64,000 nucleotides of DNA from positions 1 through 64,000 of the IMG/VR virus record IMGVR_UViG_3300038461_000101. One strand, written 5' to 3'. Below are positions 1-8,150 of this stretch, piece by piece. The position numbers and the translations under genes were made by a program. The stretch's first letter is position 1, and every line of letters begins with the position of its first letter. The DNA comes from a virus. The notes under the pieces are model-generated. The model searched no databases. It saw only the letters and a program-made list of their open reading frames with translations, and was not told the origin of the DNA.

Positions 1-1
1 G

Positions 2-511
2 GTAGGAGCAGTAACGATCATAATTCCATCCTTCAAGGCATCTGAAGCCCAGGCTCCGGCTGTTGGAGATCTAGCTACTTCAGTCATTGCAACTCAGCTT
101 GCCAAAGCCAATAATGTTACCCAGGTAATGAACTTGATGAGCAAGATTGGATTAAGAGAAGCATTTAATCATCTTGAAGCAGCCATCTATGCCCCCCACT
201 TCTTGCGCCCAAAGCACCAAGGTGACGATCCTTCTCCCAAAAAGATTGAAGATCTTATCAAGAAGGGTGCCTGTAATCCAATTGTGGTCTATCAATGTTC
301 TTCATGGGGACCTACCCGTGTCAAATTCGTGTGCTCGGTTACACCTGATGTGATGGTCGGCTTGGTAGTATCCCTTGATCCCAATGGCACAGATTGGATG
401 GTAACTGCCTTCCCTGGCTCAGTGGCATACTGGACTCCTGGCCTGTGGGATCCAATTACTGGCAATGGATTGACTGGCTGTACAAATATTGGAACGGTGG
501 TGCATCCATGA
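2..511 (+). CDS. Hypothetical protein, 5'-partial
   Basis: The reading frame is open from base 2 and ends at TGA 509-511, so the N-terminus lies outside the window; 169 residues are visible. The first visible residues are hydrophobic (VGAVTIII) and followed by an Ala-rich stretch, which could be the end of a signal or membrane segment. The C-terminal half is rich in Trp, Gly and Pro. I do not recognise the family. Its stop overlaps the next start by 4 bases (ATGA), so the two are probably translationally coupled. Confidence 0.6.
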   Translation, partial: VGAVTIIIPSFKASEAQAPAVGDLATSVIATQLAKANNVTQVMNLMSKIGLREAFNHLEAAIYAPHFLRPKHQGDDPSPKKIEDLIKKGACNPIVVYQCSSWGPTRVKFVCSVTPDVMVGLVVSLDPNGTDWMVTAFPGSVAYWTPGLWDPITGNGLTGCTNIGTVVHP

Positions 512-786
512 TTTACTATTTCGAGAAGATGGCAAAGACTGGTTTGGCTCATTGTCAGGTTTGCCATCAAGTGATTGAGAAAGATACTCCAAGGATGGGC
601 ATTGAGGGAACTTATGTACCTAAAGTATGGCCCTGTCATCAGCGTTGGGTCAAATGGTTCCATCTTGCTTGTTCTTATCAACCTATCCAGCATGTAATGC
701 GAGATGCTTTGAATGAAATGAAGATTGCTATTTGTGTATTCTTTACTCTCTTATTCTGGAAAGGAAAGGAGAACATCGAATTATGA
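508..786 (+). CDS. Small protein with PARP-type zinc finger
   Basis: A 92-aa protein. Residues 5-57 follow the PARP zinc-finger pattern: FEKMAKTG...C16-x2-C19 ... PRMGI ... W-F-H52-x2-C55. The Cys-Cys-His-Cys ligands, the KTG/KSG motif before the first Cys, the RM motif and the W-x-H-x-x-C end all fit zf-PARP. That finger recognises DNA nicks and breaks in eukaryotic PARP1 and DNA ligase III. The C-terminus (about residues 70-85) is hydrophobic. The ATG at 508 is chosen because it overlaps the previous stop and avoids a long overlap with the preceding gene. A DNA-nick-binding role is inference; no catalytic domain is attached. Confidence 0.7.
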   Translation: MIYYFEKMAKTGLAHCQVCHQVIEKDTPRMGIEGTYVPKVWPCHQRWVKWFHLACSYQPIQHVMRDALNEMKIAICVFFTLLFWKGKENIEL

Positions 787-1265
787 AGCTAATAACCATG
801 CGTATTGCAGATGTGCCTGATGCGGTGATGCAAGACGAAAAGCAGGTATTTGAGTTCAAGACTCCAGCCGATAAGGAACTGTTCTACCAAACCGTTGGCG
901 TGGATCCTTCCATGTTTATGAATGGCGACAATCGTCGCATTCCATGGGCGGCTTGGGACATCCTACGGCAGAAAGGCTGGTGGCACGATCATTCAGAGAA
1001 CCAATTCTTGATCTGGATGTATCCTGAAACCCAACTTGAAGAACTGGAACTTCGATGCCGACACATGGATTGGACTTACCAATACTCGGATGATCATCGT
1101 GTTTGGCAAGCTGGCGAATCTGCCATGGCAAAGATCCATAAGTTACTTGATGAGCTGGATAGTTTACCCGAAGCCCGAGTGATCTATTACCAGTACATGC
1201 CCGATTTCATGAAACCTAAGAAGGAGGAAAAACCTGATGAATCAACTGGTACCCCTACCGCCTGA
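783..1265 (+). CDS. Hypothetical acidic protein
   Basis: 160 aa. The start at ATG 783 follows a good SD (AAAGGAG) and overlaps the previous stop as ATGA. The product is acidic and Trp-rich, with a Lys/Glu-rich C-terminal tail (KPKKEEKPDE). No known domain is recognised. The gene belongs to a run of overlapping small genes of unknown function at the left end. Confidence 0.65.
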   Translation: MKLITMRIADVPDAVMQDEKQVFEFKTPADKELFYQTVGVDPSMFMNGDNRRIPWAAWDILRQKGWWHDHSENQFLIWMYPETQLEELELRCRHMDWTYQYSDDHRVWQAGESAMAKIHKLLDELDSLPEARVIYYQYMPDFMKPKKEEKPDESTGTPTA

Positions 1266-1710
1266 GAAAAAGCCTGATGGAATGTGGTATTGCGGTGCCT
1301 GTGGAAGAGTCTATCACGGGTATGAATTACATTGGGGCTCTCATGCCCAATGGACCTGTGGCGATTTCTTCTGTGGCGGCACAGTAATGAGCTTGCCCAT
1401 TGAATATAAGCGTGGTGATCAGATTGCCTATATCCCGGCCCACGCACAGGGAGATCCCAAACACCCTGATGTTCAATTTGGCTTTGTGACTTCGTTCAAG
1501 AATGGTACGGCCTGGTGCCGATATTGGTACAATGCCAAAGAACGTGCCCGGGCGGGAATTGAAGGTAACGAACCCGAGATGCGTACCACTGCCATTTCTG
1601 AAGGAACCATGCTGGATAACTTATTCCCGATCGTAACCGTGGAAAAGTACTTGGTTGAGGAATGGCTGGCAAAGATTGACCTTGAGAATGAAGTGGAGCA
1701 GCGTCGATGA
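1237..1710 (+). CDS. Zinc-ribbon protein, hypothetical
   Basis: 157 aa. A perfect SD (AAGGAGG) lies about 11 bases before ATG 1237, inside the end of the previous gene (29-base overlap). The N-terminal 45 residues hold CGACG and a second cysteine pair (TCGDFFCGG), consistent with a four-Cys zinc ribbon. Residues about 50-110 look like a small beta-barrel (RGDQIAYIPAH, GTAWCRYW). The function is unknown; nucleic-acid or protein binding would fit the ribbon. Confidence 0.65.
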   Translation: MNQLVPLPPEKKPDGMWYCGACGRVYHGYELHWGSHAQWTCGDFFCGGTVMSLPIEYKRGDQIAYIPAHAQGDPKHPDVQFGFVTSFKNGTAWCRYWYNAKERARAGIEGNEPEMRTTAISEGTMLDNLFPIVTVEKYLVEEWLAKIDLENEVEQRR

Positions 1711-2003
1711 TTATTGGCTATTTACCCGTTCACTCAATTGAAGATCTGCCAAGACAGATCCTGCCAGATAATGGGCGATTTCAAAAGTTCTTTGTTTGGG
1801 CTAAGTATGGTCCAGGGATTTTTGATAAGACCGACCATGTTGAAGCAACTCTCTGTAGCTTTGACTTTGACCCTCAAGCCTTACAATTTCATTCGTGGTT
1901 AGGCAAAGACCGTATTGACCATAAGAAGATCATTGGGTGGATGGAATTACCCCATGATTTAGAGAAAGCTCTTGAAGAGGTAAAAGATGCCAACTGTGGA
2001 TAG
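1707..2003 (+). CDS. Hypothetical protein
   Basis: 98 aa, with its start in ATGA overlap with the preceding gene. It has a mixed alpha/beta composition and a His/Asp-rich centre (HSWLGKDRIDHKKI). No recognisable family. The C-terminal 17 bases overlap the next gene. Confidence 0.6.
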   Translation: MIIGYLPVHSIEDLPRQILPDNGRFQKFFVWAKYGPGIFDKTDHVEATLCSFDFDPQALQFHSWLGKDRIDHKKIIGWMELPHDLEKALEEVKDANCG

Positions 2004-2271
2004 TTCTATTTCCTGGGTGCTGGTTACTTCTCCTAATCCAGATCATCCTGATACCGAGATCATCGGCCATTGGGAGAATAACCACGGCCAACAAGTAACT
2101 CCTCGGATTGGTGATATAGTTGATCCGCATACCTGTGATAAGCACTGGCTGGCAGCTTTGAAGTGCCTGGGTTTTGATGTGGACAATGTACCAGGCGATG
2201 GGACCTTCCTTCGAATCAGGTCAATCAATCAGCAATATCACAAACCAGTACGAGTTCGAGGGTATAGATAG
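1987..2271 (+). CDS. Hypothetical protein
   Basis: 94 aa. An SD (GAGG) about 10 bases upstream lies within the preceding gene. The sequence contains a GDIVDPHTCDKHW segment. It has no family I recognise. It is the last gene before a 41-base spacer that carries the first copy of the TTCCAATTGGAA palindrome. Confidence 0.55.
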   Translation: MPTVDSSISWVLVTSPNPDHPDTEIIGHWENNHGQQVTPRIGDIVDPHTCDKHWLAALKCLGFDVDNVPGDGTFLRIRSINQQYHKPVRVRGYR

Positions 2272-2289
2272 TCGGCTAATTTGCGATAT

Positions 2290-2301
2290 TTCCAATTGGA
2301 A
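2290..2301. repeat. TTCCAATTGGAA palindrome, copy 1 (intergenic)
   Basis: A perfect 12-bp palindrome in the 41-base spacer before the gene at 2313. Its last bases run directly into the AAGGAG ribosome binding site of that gene, so a bound protein could affect expression of it. Confidence 0.75.
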
Positions 2302-2312
2302 GGAGAGCATAT

Positions 2313-2798
2313 ATGGCGAATAGATGTGTGGTAATCAACCTGTGCGAACATGAACTTGACGAGAGTGTACTTCCCCTTGCTGATGAGTATTTCATAATCA
2401 AGATGAAGGTGCCTGACATTGACCAGCGCACCAAGATGATTGTTATCCTGGCTTTGCGTCATGTCCTTGACCAGATGCTGGATGATCCAGCCTGGAGTCT
2501 CCTGAATACCGTTTGCATAATCTTTCCTGCAGTCAGCACCAATGCAGTTCGTTTCGCATTCTTCCTGGCTCATGCCATGTTTGCCATGGGTGTGGAACCA
2601 AAGATGTGGGAAGAACTGTGGGGCCGACCGGGGCTTTACTTTGATTATGCAGACATAATGATGGAAGGTGTCGATTGCATCATCCAACATACGATGGCGC
2701 AATCTGTCTTGCCAGTCCCTGCGAAAGTACAGGGTGAATGGGTTCGTAAGAGCCTAGCCGATTTAGATAAGAGTAAAGGAGAGCACAAAGATGGATGA
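2313..2798 (+). CDS. Hypothetical protein
   Basis: 161 aa. ATG 2313 is preceded by AAGGAG at 7-8 bases spacing. It is mainly helical, with a hydrophobic centre (TVCIIFPAVSTNAVRFAFF, about residues 67-85) that could be a buried core or a membrane segment, and a basic C-terminal tail. Function unknown. Confidence 0.6.
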   Translation: MANRCVVINLCEHELDESVLPLADEYFIIKMKVPDIDQRTKMIVILALRHVLDQMLDDPAWSLLNTVCIIFPAVSTNAVRFAFFLAHAMFAMGVEPKMWEELWGRPGLYFDYADIMMEGVDCIIQHTMAQSVLPVPAKVQGEWVRKSLADLDKSKGEHKDG

Positions 2799-3111
2799 AA
2801 CTGTAATTACTGCTGCTTTTGATTTGGCCCAACAGACCAGGACCGAACTGGCTGAAGCCTGGGAGCGTAAGATCGTTGCTGAAACTGATGTTGAACAAGC
2901 CAAGTGGGTTGCCACCAATAATGGCAGCATGGCTGGTAAAAATGATCTTGAACGCAATGCCAGCTTCTTTTCCGACCCGGATCACAAGGCATTGCTGGAA
3001 GAGTTGTACGATCGTGAGCGTGAATTGGCAGTAGCAGTACGTAACAACGATATTGCCAAGCTCGGTGTGCAGCGGATCCAGGCCCTGATAAGCTGGACAA
3101 AGGGCGACTAA
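2791..3111 (+). CDS. Hypothetical coiled-coil protein
   Basis: 106 aa, overlapping the previous gene by 8 bases, with SD AAAGGAG. It is almost entirely helical and rich in Ala, Glu and Lys with heptad-like spacing (LAEAWERKIVAETDVEQAK; LLEELYDRERELAVAVR). It is probably a small coiled-coil accessory protein; the role is unknown. Confidence 0.6.
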   Translation: MDETVITAAFDLAQQTRTELAEAWERKIVAETDVEQAKWVATNNGSMAGKNDLERNASFFSDPDHKALLEELYDRERELAVAVRNNDIAKLGVQRIQALISWTKGD

Positions 3112-3377
3112 TGATCTGCGTTATCAATGACAGGGGAAGCACCTTGGTTGGTCAAGGTGTCTTCCCCAAGGTGAGAGCATGGGCACTCAAGGAATTGAGC
3201 AAAGTATTCTGCTTACCTGTCCATTCTTTGAAGCAGGGATTTGCCCTGGTCAAAGAGAGCGAGAATACCACAATGGATTTCTTCCAGGAGAGTGATTTTG
3301 TGGTCGAGTGCAAAGTCATTACCCAAGAGGAAGTCTTGCAACTTGTGAGTTATATCGAGGTTGAGAATGGCGCATAA
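3111..3377 (+). CDS. Hypothetical protein
   Basis: 88 aa. The start overlaps the previous TAA (TAATG). Short alpha/beta protein with no recognisable motif; its C-terminus overlaps the next gene by 11 bases. Confidence 0.55.
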   Translation: MICVINDRGSTLVGQGVFPKVRAWALKELSKVFCLPVHSLKQGFALVKESENTTMDFFQESDFVVECKVITQEEVLQLVSYIEVENGA

Positions 3378-3642
3378 GCTGCCCATCATTGGCTGGCTTG
3401 AGAACCGCAACGGCCTTGCCAATGTCTCTGCCCTGGAAACTTGGAATGATGGCTGGACCACAAAAGAGCAGGCCATGCGTGTGATCGTGGCTGCGCAAGA
3501 CAGCTTGGGCCGGTCATTGAGAGGAGGCTTATCAGCACCTGTTGAAGAGTTCATGCGAGTTCTGAAACCACGTTTCAAACAATGTGGCTACTTGATTATC
3601 AAGTTGCCTACCTTCAAACTATTTGAGAGGAGTAAATCATGA
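3367..3642 (+). CDS. Hypothetical protein
   Basis: 91 aa. ATG 3367 is preferred to the in-frame TTG at 3361 because it leaves a shorter overlap and has the usual start codon. The product is basic toward the C-terminus (RVLKPRFKQ, KLFERSKS). Family not recognised. Confidence 0.55.
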   Translation: MAHKLPIIGWLENRNGLANVSALETWNDGWTTKEQAMRVIVAAQDSLGRSLRGGLSAPVEEFMRVLKPRFKQCGYLIIKLPTFKLFERSKS

Positions 3643-4055
3643 AAACAACCCACATAACCCGAGATGGAAAAGGAATGCCCATTGCTGCAATGAAAGATGA
3701 TCATCTGGTGAATATGCTCAATCTGGTTTACCAGAAAGTCATGCTTATCAAGAATGCACGCAGCCAGGGCAAGCCCTTCGAAGCTCGGTTGTACGGTGTG
3801 CAGACCATTACCGATGAGAATGCTGCAGATCTAATCAATCAAGCCTTGAATGAAATGGCACCTTATTTCATTGAAGCCTATCTGCGGGATCTACCCGAGC
3901 CCAAGGAAATGCTTCGAGCTATCTTTGACCGAAGCAAGCGATTGGAAGGTTTTGACAATGTGCCTGTGTTGACTCAGCGCAGTTACACTGCTGCTGAACT
4001 TATTAAGCTGGCTACTGGAATTGAAGAGCCAGATCCTGACGAAGGCGATAGATAA
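3639..4055 (+). CDS. Hypothetical protein
   Basis: 138 aa with SD GAGGAG upstream. It is predicted to be helical and has an acidic C-terminus (EEPDPDEGDR). It sits immediately upstream of the SSB gene (11-base gap) and may be co-translated with it. No domain recognised. Confidence 0.6.
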   Translation: MKTTHITRDGKGMPIAAMKDDHLVNMLNLVYQKVMLIKNARSQGKPFEARLYGVQTITDENAADLINQALNEMAPYFIEAYLRDLPEPKEMLRAIFDRSKRLEGFDNVPVLTQRSYTAAELIKLATGIEEPDPDEGDR

Positions 4056-4066
4056 GGAGATGCAGA

Positions 4067-4516
4067 ATGTACCAAACAATCATCATCGTAGGTAATGTAG
4101 GGCGTGATCCCGAGATGCGCTATACGCCATCGGGCCAGGCAGTAACATCGTTTTCTGTGGCAACCAACCGGCAGTACACCAATAATGCCGGGGAAGTTGT
4201 GAAAGAGACCATCTGGTTCCGCATTTCGGCCTGGGGCAAGACCGGGGAAGTATGCAACCAGTATTTGCACAAGGGTTCCAAAGTGCTGGTCGAAGGGCGT
4301 TTGACTGCAGATCCTGCAACTGGTGGGCCACGTGTGTGGACCGGCCAGGATGGTTCCAGTCGGGCATCCTTTGAAGTTTCTGCTGCAACTGTGCGTTTCT
4401 TGTCCAGCAAGGCCGAGTCCACTGCTGGCGAAAATGCTGCTCCTGCAGGAGAAGCCGCTGAAGAAAGCAACTCTGCTTCCACTCCGGCTCCAGACGAAGG
4501 GGATATTCCCTTCTAG
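4067..4516 (+). CDS. ssb: Single-stranded DNA-binding protein (SSB)
   Basis: 149 aa, the usual length for bacterial or phage SSB. The N-terminal 110 residues form a typical OB fold: IIIVGNVGRDPEMRYTPSGQ at the start, then VTSFSVATNR, WFRISAWGKTGE and GSKVLVEGRL. A Gly/Ala/Glu-rich flexible linker follows. The protein ends in the acidic tip DEGDIPF, which in known SSBs docks replication and repair partners. It coats ssDNA during phage replication or recombination and likely works with the helicase (28587) and the annealing protein (34616). Start ATG 4067 has SD AAGGAG. An intrinsic terminator follows directly. Confidence 0.97.
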   Translation: MYQTIIIVGNVGRDPEMRYTPSGQAVTSFSVATNRQYTNNAGEVVKETIWFRISAWGKTGEVCNQYLHKGSKVLVEGRLTADPATGGPRVWTGQDGSSRASFEVSAATVRFLSSKAESTAGENAAPAGEAAEESNSASTPAPDEGDIPF

Positions 4517-4526
4517 GTAAAAGGAT

Positions 4527-4556
4527 GGGGAGGGGTGCGATCCCTCCCCTTTCTCT
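4527..4556 (+). terminator. Intrinsic terminator after ssb
   Basis: GGGGAGGG at 4527-4534 pairs with CCCTCCCC at 4542-4549 around a 7-nt loop, followed by a pyrimidine-rich TTTCTCT run. It lies 11 bases after the ssb stop, in one of the few non-coding gaps of the arm. Confidence 0.75.
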
Positions 4557-4793
4557 ATGATCATTCAATCTCAAAGCCCTCAGCATCAAGCAAGGATTGA
4601 CCGCACCTGCAAAAGATGTGGCTGGTGGGTCATATCTTTGTTCTTTGAGAGTGAAGGATTATGCTACTTATGTGGTACAGACAGCGGAGAGCAGAAAAAT
4701 GGCAAACCTAAATCTAGTGGTCCCGGAGGAGATCTGCCCCCAGGATTACCAAAGCATCATAACAAGAATCGAAAGCGCACTCGAAAATTCTGA
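4557..4793 (+). CDS. Small zinc-ribbon protein (uncertain 3' half)
   Basis: 78 aa. Residues 18-40 hold CKRC ... CYLC, a clean two-pair zinc ribbon. After about residue 48 the sequence becomes Lys/Pro/Gly-rich and unlike a folded domain. From 4699 the next reading frame is clearly coding, so the last 95 bases overlap it. There is no good SD before ATG 4557. Either this is a genuine short overlapping gene, or the ribbon is read into the next frame. Confidence 0.45.
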   Translation: MIIQSQSPQHQARIDRTCKRCGWWVISLFFESEGLCYLCGTDSGEQKNGKPKSSGPGGDLPPGLPKHHNKNRKRTRKF

Positions 4794-4968
4794 GTTGCCA
4801 CTCGGTTTACTAAATACCCCACCTGAATTACCCCATCTCTATGAAATGGTACGACAAGCCTTTGAAGGTGATCCAAGGATCAACTTTACCTATGACAAAG
4901 AACGAAGTGAACTCTGGCTTGTCAAACCTAATACTCGCAAATGGCGGAGGCCAAGATATGACTATTAG
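4699..4968 (+). CDS. Hypothetical protein
   Basis: 89 aa. ATG 4699 follows a GGAG about 9 bases upstream; codons upstream of it in the same frame do not look coding. It contains a NFTYDKERSELWLVKP strand-like segment and a basic C-terminus. Family unknown. Confidence 0.55.
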   Translation: MANLNLVVPEEICPQDYQSIITRIESALENSELPLGLLNTPPELPHLYEMVRQAFEGDPRINFTYDKERSELWLVKPNTRKWRRPRYDY

Positions 4969-5686
4969 AGATTTGTTCAAAGATAAGTCTGAATGGTATC
5001 GAATGGAAGAACGTGAGAAAACCACTTACCCTGTTGACAAAACGATACCAACAGGAAGTTGGTTGGATGCCGACCGGGTAATTGTCCGAGCCGGTTACTA
5101 TATTTCACCAACTGATATGCCCTATGATCTACTGCGTGAAGAGATCCTGGAAAGGATTGGCAAACAGGCTAAACAAGCTGAGATATGGCTCAACAAAGGC
5201 TTCAGTGCCACTGATGTAATAGGGAGAACTGATCTAATCCCCTTCTTCGAAGGGACATTATCCAAAGAAACTGTTTTGGCAGTTCTTCTATGCACTGGAG
5301 GCCAGGAAGAGATTGAACATCTTGCTCGAAGACATGCTTGGGAAATTCGTCGGCAGTGGATGCAAAAGCAGCCTGAATATGCCCATATCAGAACTTTCTG
5401 GTATGTAGATTGCCCTGGTTATATGGCGCAATATTATGACATCAAGATGAAGTTGATCGGCCAGCATTATCCAGGCGGCCACTTTGCCAGTTGGGAAGGC
5501 GAAGGAGATTATGAACCGCCTTCTTTGGATGTGGTAGGTCGGCAACAAGTCTACCGACTAAACGGATGGGCTGGTATCACCAGACCTTTTGATACGGAAG
5601 GCATGAAAGATTGGGATGTGTTCTTACATCCATTGGATCTCAAGTCTCATAGAGACTTGGATAAGATTTACCTTCAACCTAAATAG
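4958..5686 (+). CDS. Hypothetical protein
   Basis: 242 aa. ATG 4958 has SD GGAGG about 9 bases upstream and overlaps the previous gene by 11 bases; the frame is open further upstream but that part lies inside the previous gene. The protein is rich in Trp and Tyr, with a helical centre (residues 50-125) and a C-terminal part containing GHFASWEGEGDYEPP. No known family is recognised. Confidence 0.6.
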   Translation: MTIRDLFKDKSEWYRMEEREKTTYPVDKTIPTGSWLDADRVIVRAGYYISPTDMPYDLLREEILERIGKQAKQAEIWLNKGFSATDVIGRTDLIPFFEGTLSKETVLAVLLCTGGQEEIEHLARRHAWEIRRQWMQKQPEYAHIRTFWYVDCPGYMAQYYDIKMKLIGQHYPGGHFASWEGEGDYEPPSLDVVGRQQVYRLNGWAGITRPFDTEGMKDWDVFLHPLDLKSHRDLDKIYLQPK

Positions 5687-5695
5687 GAGGAACTC

Positions 5696-5965
5696 ATGAT
5701 CAAAAGTGTAGTCAATGTACGATCGGATCAGCTCGAAGATGGTGATGTGCTTGTAGTGACCGTGGCCTTTCATGTAGGCTACAAATTGCCTGATGGTAGG
5801 CCCACTGTTCGTGCTTACCGGTGCCCCTGGCCGAACCCTGAACTTGGGCAGGATGATGGTGTCCCTCAAGGGGACAATATCCTGAATGAGCACGTAGAAG
5901 AGTTGATGAAGGCACTGGCTCCTGTCCTGACCTGGGCCGATGCAGTCCCGGATCCCACCAATTAG
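5696..5965 (+). CDS. Hypothetical protein
   Basis: 89 aa with SD AGGAGG. The N-terminal half is strand-rich (DVLVVTVAFHVGYKL) and the C-terminal half is an acidic helix. Unknown function. Confidence 0.6.
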   Translation: MIKSVVNVRSDQLEDGDVLVVTVAFHVGYKLPDGRPTVRAYRCPWPNPELGQDDGVPQGDNILNEHVEELMKALAPVLTWADAVPDPTN

Positions 5966-5967
5966 CC

Positions 5968-6432
5968 ATGAAGAAATCACCAGCAGATAAGCTCGTCAAA
6001 GCTGCTCAGGCTGAAATTGAGCGTCAACAACGACTCATTCGATGGGCGCAAGAAGTATTCAATCTTGGCCTGATTTTACAGGCATTTCCTGAAGCTCGCT
6101 TCAGCTGGTCCTGGTCAAGTTATCTTTGCGTGGATCTGCCAGCTCGCTTCGAACTTGTGTCTGAGGTCAAGGAGTTTGTGAAGCTGCAATATCCCAATTG
6201 GAAGATCTATTATGAGCATCAGATCATTTGGGAAGACCAAAAGGCTGGTGGAATCTTCTTGCAGTATCAGGTGCCGACCGGAGTAAAGTATGAAATGGCT
6301 GAGATCCATTTTGACTTCAGGACTTCTACTCAAGGTTCAACCTGTGTCATGCACCGGATTGGATCCAAGCGCAAAACTGTGCCTATCTTTGAAATCACCT
6401 GTCAGCAAGCGATCGAGGAAGGATCATTCTAA
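5968..6432 (+). CDS. Hypothetical protein
   Basis: 154 aa, starting 2 bases after the previous stop. It has an N-terminal basic helix (KSPADKLVKAAQAEIERQQR) followed by a beta-rich aromatic core. A one-mismatch version of the palindrome (TCCCAATTGGAA) lies within it at 6192. No family recognised. Confidence 0.55.
   Translation: MKKSPADKLVKAAQAEIERQQRLIRWAQEVFNLGLILQAFPEARFSWSWSSYLCVDLPARFELVSEVKEFVKLQYPNWKIYYEHQIIWEDQKAGGIFLQYQVPTGVKYEMAEIHFDFRTSTQGSTCVMHRIGSKRKTVPIFEITCQQAIEEGSF
6192..6203. repeat. Palindrome variant TCCCAATTGGAA
   Basis: One mismatch from TTCCAATTGGAA, inside a coding region. A single-mismatch site is less significant than the exact copies. Confidence 0.3.
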
Positions 6433-6911
6433 TGAGCCAGATCCAGGATTATTATCTTCACACTGTGCATAAGCACTGGATGCTGAACTATCCTGAGTTG
6501 GAGAGAACTCATAACTTCATCCAGCTCATGTTTCCCCTGCAGGAGAAGAGTCAATATCATCCTGAAATGCCTACACTTACCCAGGCCGATATTACTTTCT
6601 TCGGAATGACAGCGATTAGGCAGCGTCTGTACATCTCTTCAGTGGTTATGCTTGGCTTCTATGGCTTTGAGTATTACAAGGGTGCTATCCATCGAGCTGG
6701 CAATTTTGATGCTCGTGCCGGGGAATGGTGTACTCCAAAGAACCATAACTTCCTTCGAATTACCCGAATGCTGAAAAGCATGACCTTATTGGGCTTGGAA
6801 TACGAAGCAATGATGTTCTTCTCTACCCTGTCTCTGATCTACAGTGGCTTCGGCAAAACAACCATTGGGAATGAGACTTATCATTACTGGATGGAGGCGA
6901 TCCAAAGATGA
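6432..6911 (+). CDS. OGFr (opioid growth factor receptor)-like domain protein
   Basis: 159 aa. The protein matches the OGFr conserved region in order: an early DYY segment, ELERTHNFIQLMFPL (family: E-x-x-H-x-Y-I-Q-W-L-F-P-L), then a TLTQADITFF segment. Further on come NHNFLRITRMLKSMTLLGLE and a closing EAMMFF segment. The domain is known from animal OGFr and from scattered bacterial and phage proteins, where its role is unknown. It fills nearly the whole protein. Start overlaps the previous stop (TAATG). Confidence 0.8.
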   Translation: MSQIQDYYLHTVHKHWMLNYPELERTHNFIQLMFPLQEKSQYHPEMPTLTQADITFFGMTAIRQRLYISSVVMLGFYGFEYYKGAIHRAGNFDARAGEWCTPKNHNFLRITRMLKSMTLLGLEYEAMMFFSTLSLIYSGFGKTTIGNETYHYWMEAIQR

Positions 6912-7156
6912 ACAAAGAATTGCTGGATGAAAAGTTCTATGAAGCGTACCACAATATCAATCCCTGCCAAGCAATACGCAAGTTCCTCGATGAACAATTC
7001 AAGGATGTCGATAATGCTCACCTGAAGGCTCTGAAGCACTATATTCGAGAGGATCTGGCAACCATTGACCCTATTACCAAGCAGGAGCATGAACTTCCCG
7101 GGATGGTCTATGGGATGATCTGTGAAGCATGGCGTAAGTTTCTAGAGTCTCTCTAA
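6908..7156 (+). CDS. Hypothetical helical protein
   Basis: 82 aa, ATGA overlap with the OGFr-like gene. All-helical composition (DEKFYEAYHNINPCQAIRKF). No motif recognised; co-transcribed with the OGFr-like protein. Confidence 0.55.
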   Translation: MNKELLDEKFYEAYHNINPCQAIRKFLDEQFKDVDNAHLKALKHYIREDLATIDPITKQEHELPGMVYGMICEAWRKFLESL

Positions 7157-7353
7157 TGGCTAAGAAAACCATGGGGCAGAGATTGCGTGATGCTGGTTTT
7201 GACTTGAGCTATTACAATCGGTCAGGCGGTCCTGGCAATGGGTACTGGAAAGTACGATGCTCTCAATGTGAAGCCCTGGTAATCAATGGAATGCCAACCC
7301 ACGAAACAGGTTGTCCTAATATTGTGAAAGACGAGAAAGAGGAGGAAGACTAA
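7156..7353 (+). CDS. Small zinc-binding protein
   Basis: 65 aa. A central C-S-Q-C pair plus H and C in THETGC give a likely single zinc site (C-x2-C-x13-H-x3-C). The C-terminus is very acidic (KDEKEEED). Start and stop codons overlap with both neighbours (TAATG). Confidence 0.6.
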   Translation: MAKKTMGQRLRDAGFDLSYYNRSGGPGNGYWKVRCSQCEALVINGMPTHETGCPNIVKDEKEEED

Positions 7354-7805
7354 TGCCTATCATCTATCATGTTCGTTACAACAAATTTGCGATCGACAAA
7401 TTCTTGGAAACGTCCCCTGGGTGCGATAGAGAGACTTGGTGGACATTTGACCCTCGGGATCGTTATTATGACATCGTTGAAACTAAAGAAGTCCCATACT
7501 TTATCGAATTTGCTTCAAGTTATCGGGGAGAATTTGACTTTGAGCTGACCTATCAAGGTGAACGTAAACGTGTCGAACTTCGCCTGTATAAGCAGGAATA
7601 TGAAGTAGGCGTATGGAATTACACCGCGGAAGAATTTGAAACTCAGGTCAATGGTGCCTGGATGATTCCACACTTTATGGGAGGATATGCACTTCCTGAT
7701 GATGTATTCGAAGTAATGAAACTTATGTATCCTAATGCTATTCGTGGGCACTATGATCACGAGAAACATGGTTGGGTAAAAGATGAACAAGCGCAAGTTT
7801 CCTGA
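7353..7805 (+). CDS. Hypothetical protein
   Basis: 150 aa with SD GAGGAGG. It is rich in aromatic and acidic residues and strand-like (YFIEFASSYRGEFDFELTY). Function unknown. Confidence 0.6.
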   Translation: MPIIYHVRYNKFAIDKFLETSPGCDRETWWTFDPRDRYYDIVETKEVPYFIEFASSYRGEFDFELTYQGERKRVELRLYKQEYEVGVWNYTAEEFETQVNGAWMIPHFMGGYALPDDVFEVMKLMYPNAIRGHYDHEKHGWVKDEQAQVS

Positions 7806-8142
7806 CCTTCAAGAGATGGAACCTATCCCACAAGATAGGTATGCTGAAGAAGCGGATTATGAGCCTGAAGTGCATGATGTTGCCCTGGTTGTGATCTTTG
7901 GGGAATTGAAGCTGAAAAGGCTTCTCGTCATTGCTGAAACCTGGGATCATAAGAACTTTGGCCGGGGGAAAAGGGAATACTACAAGACCTTCACTGAACC
8001 TGAAAGACGCATTATTGCCAGATGGCATCCGAATATCTACAACTGGTACCTGCGAACTGGTATTCCACATAAGGGAGTTCGGATGAAGTTGGGTGTTTAC
8101 GCCTTACTTTGTCGAGCTGCCAACTTCTTTGCAACCATATAG
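7783..8142 (+). CDS. Hypothetical protein
   Basis: 119 aa, overlapping the previous gene by 23 bases. Acidic N-terminus, central hydrophobic strand (VALVVIF), basic C-terminal half (GRGKREYYKTF, PERRIIARW). No recognised family. Confidence 0.5.
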   Translation: MNKRKFPDLQEMEPIPQDRYAEEADYEPEVHDVALVVIFGELKLKRLLVIAETWDHKNFGRGKREYYKTFTEPERRIIARWHPNIYNWYLRTGIPHKGVRMKLGVYALLCRAANFFATI

Positions 8143-8150
8143 GAGGATCC

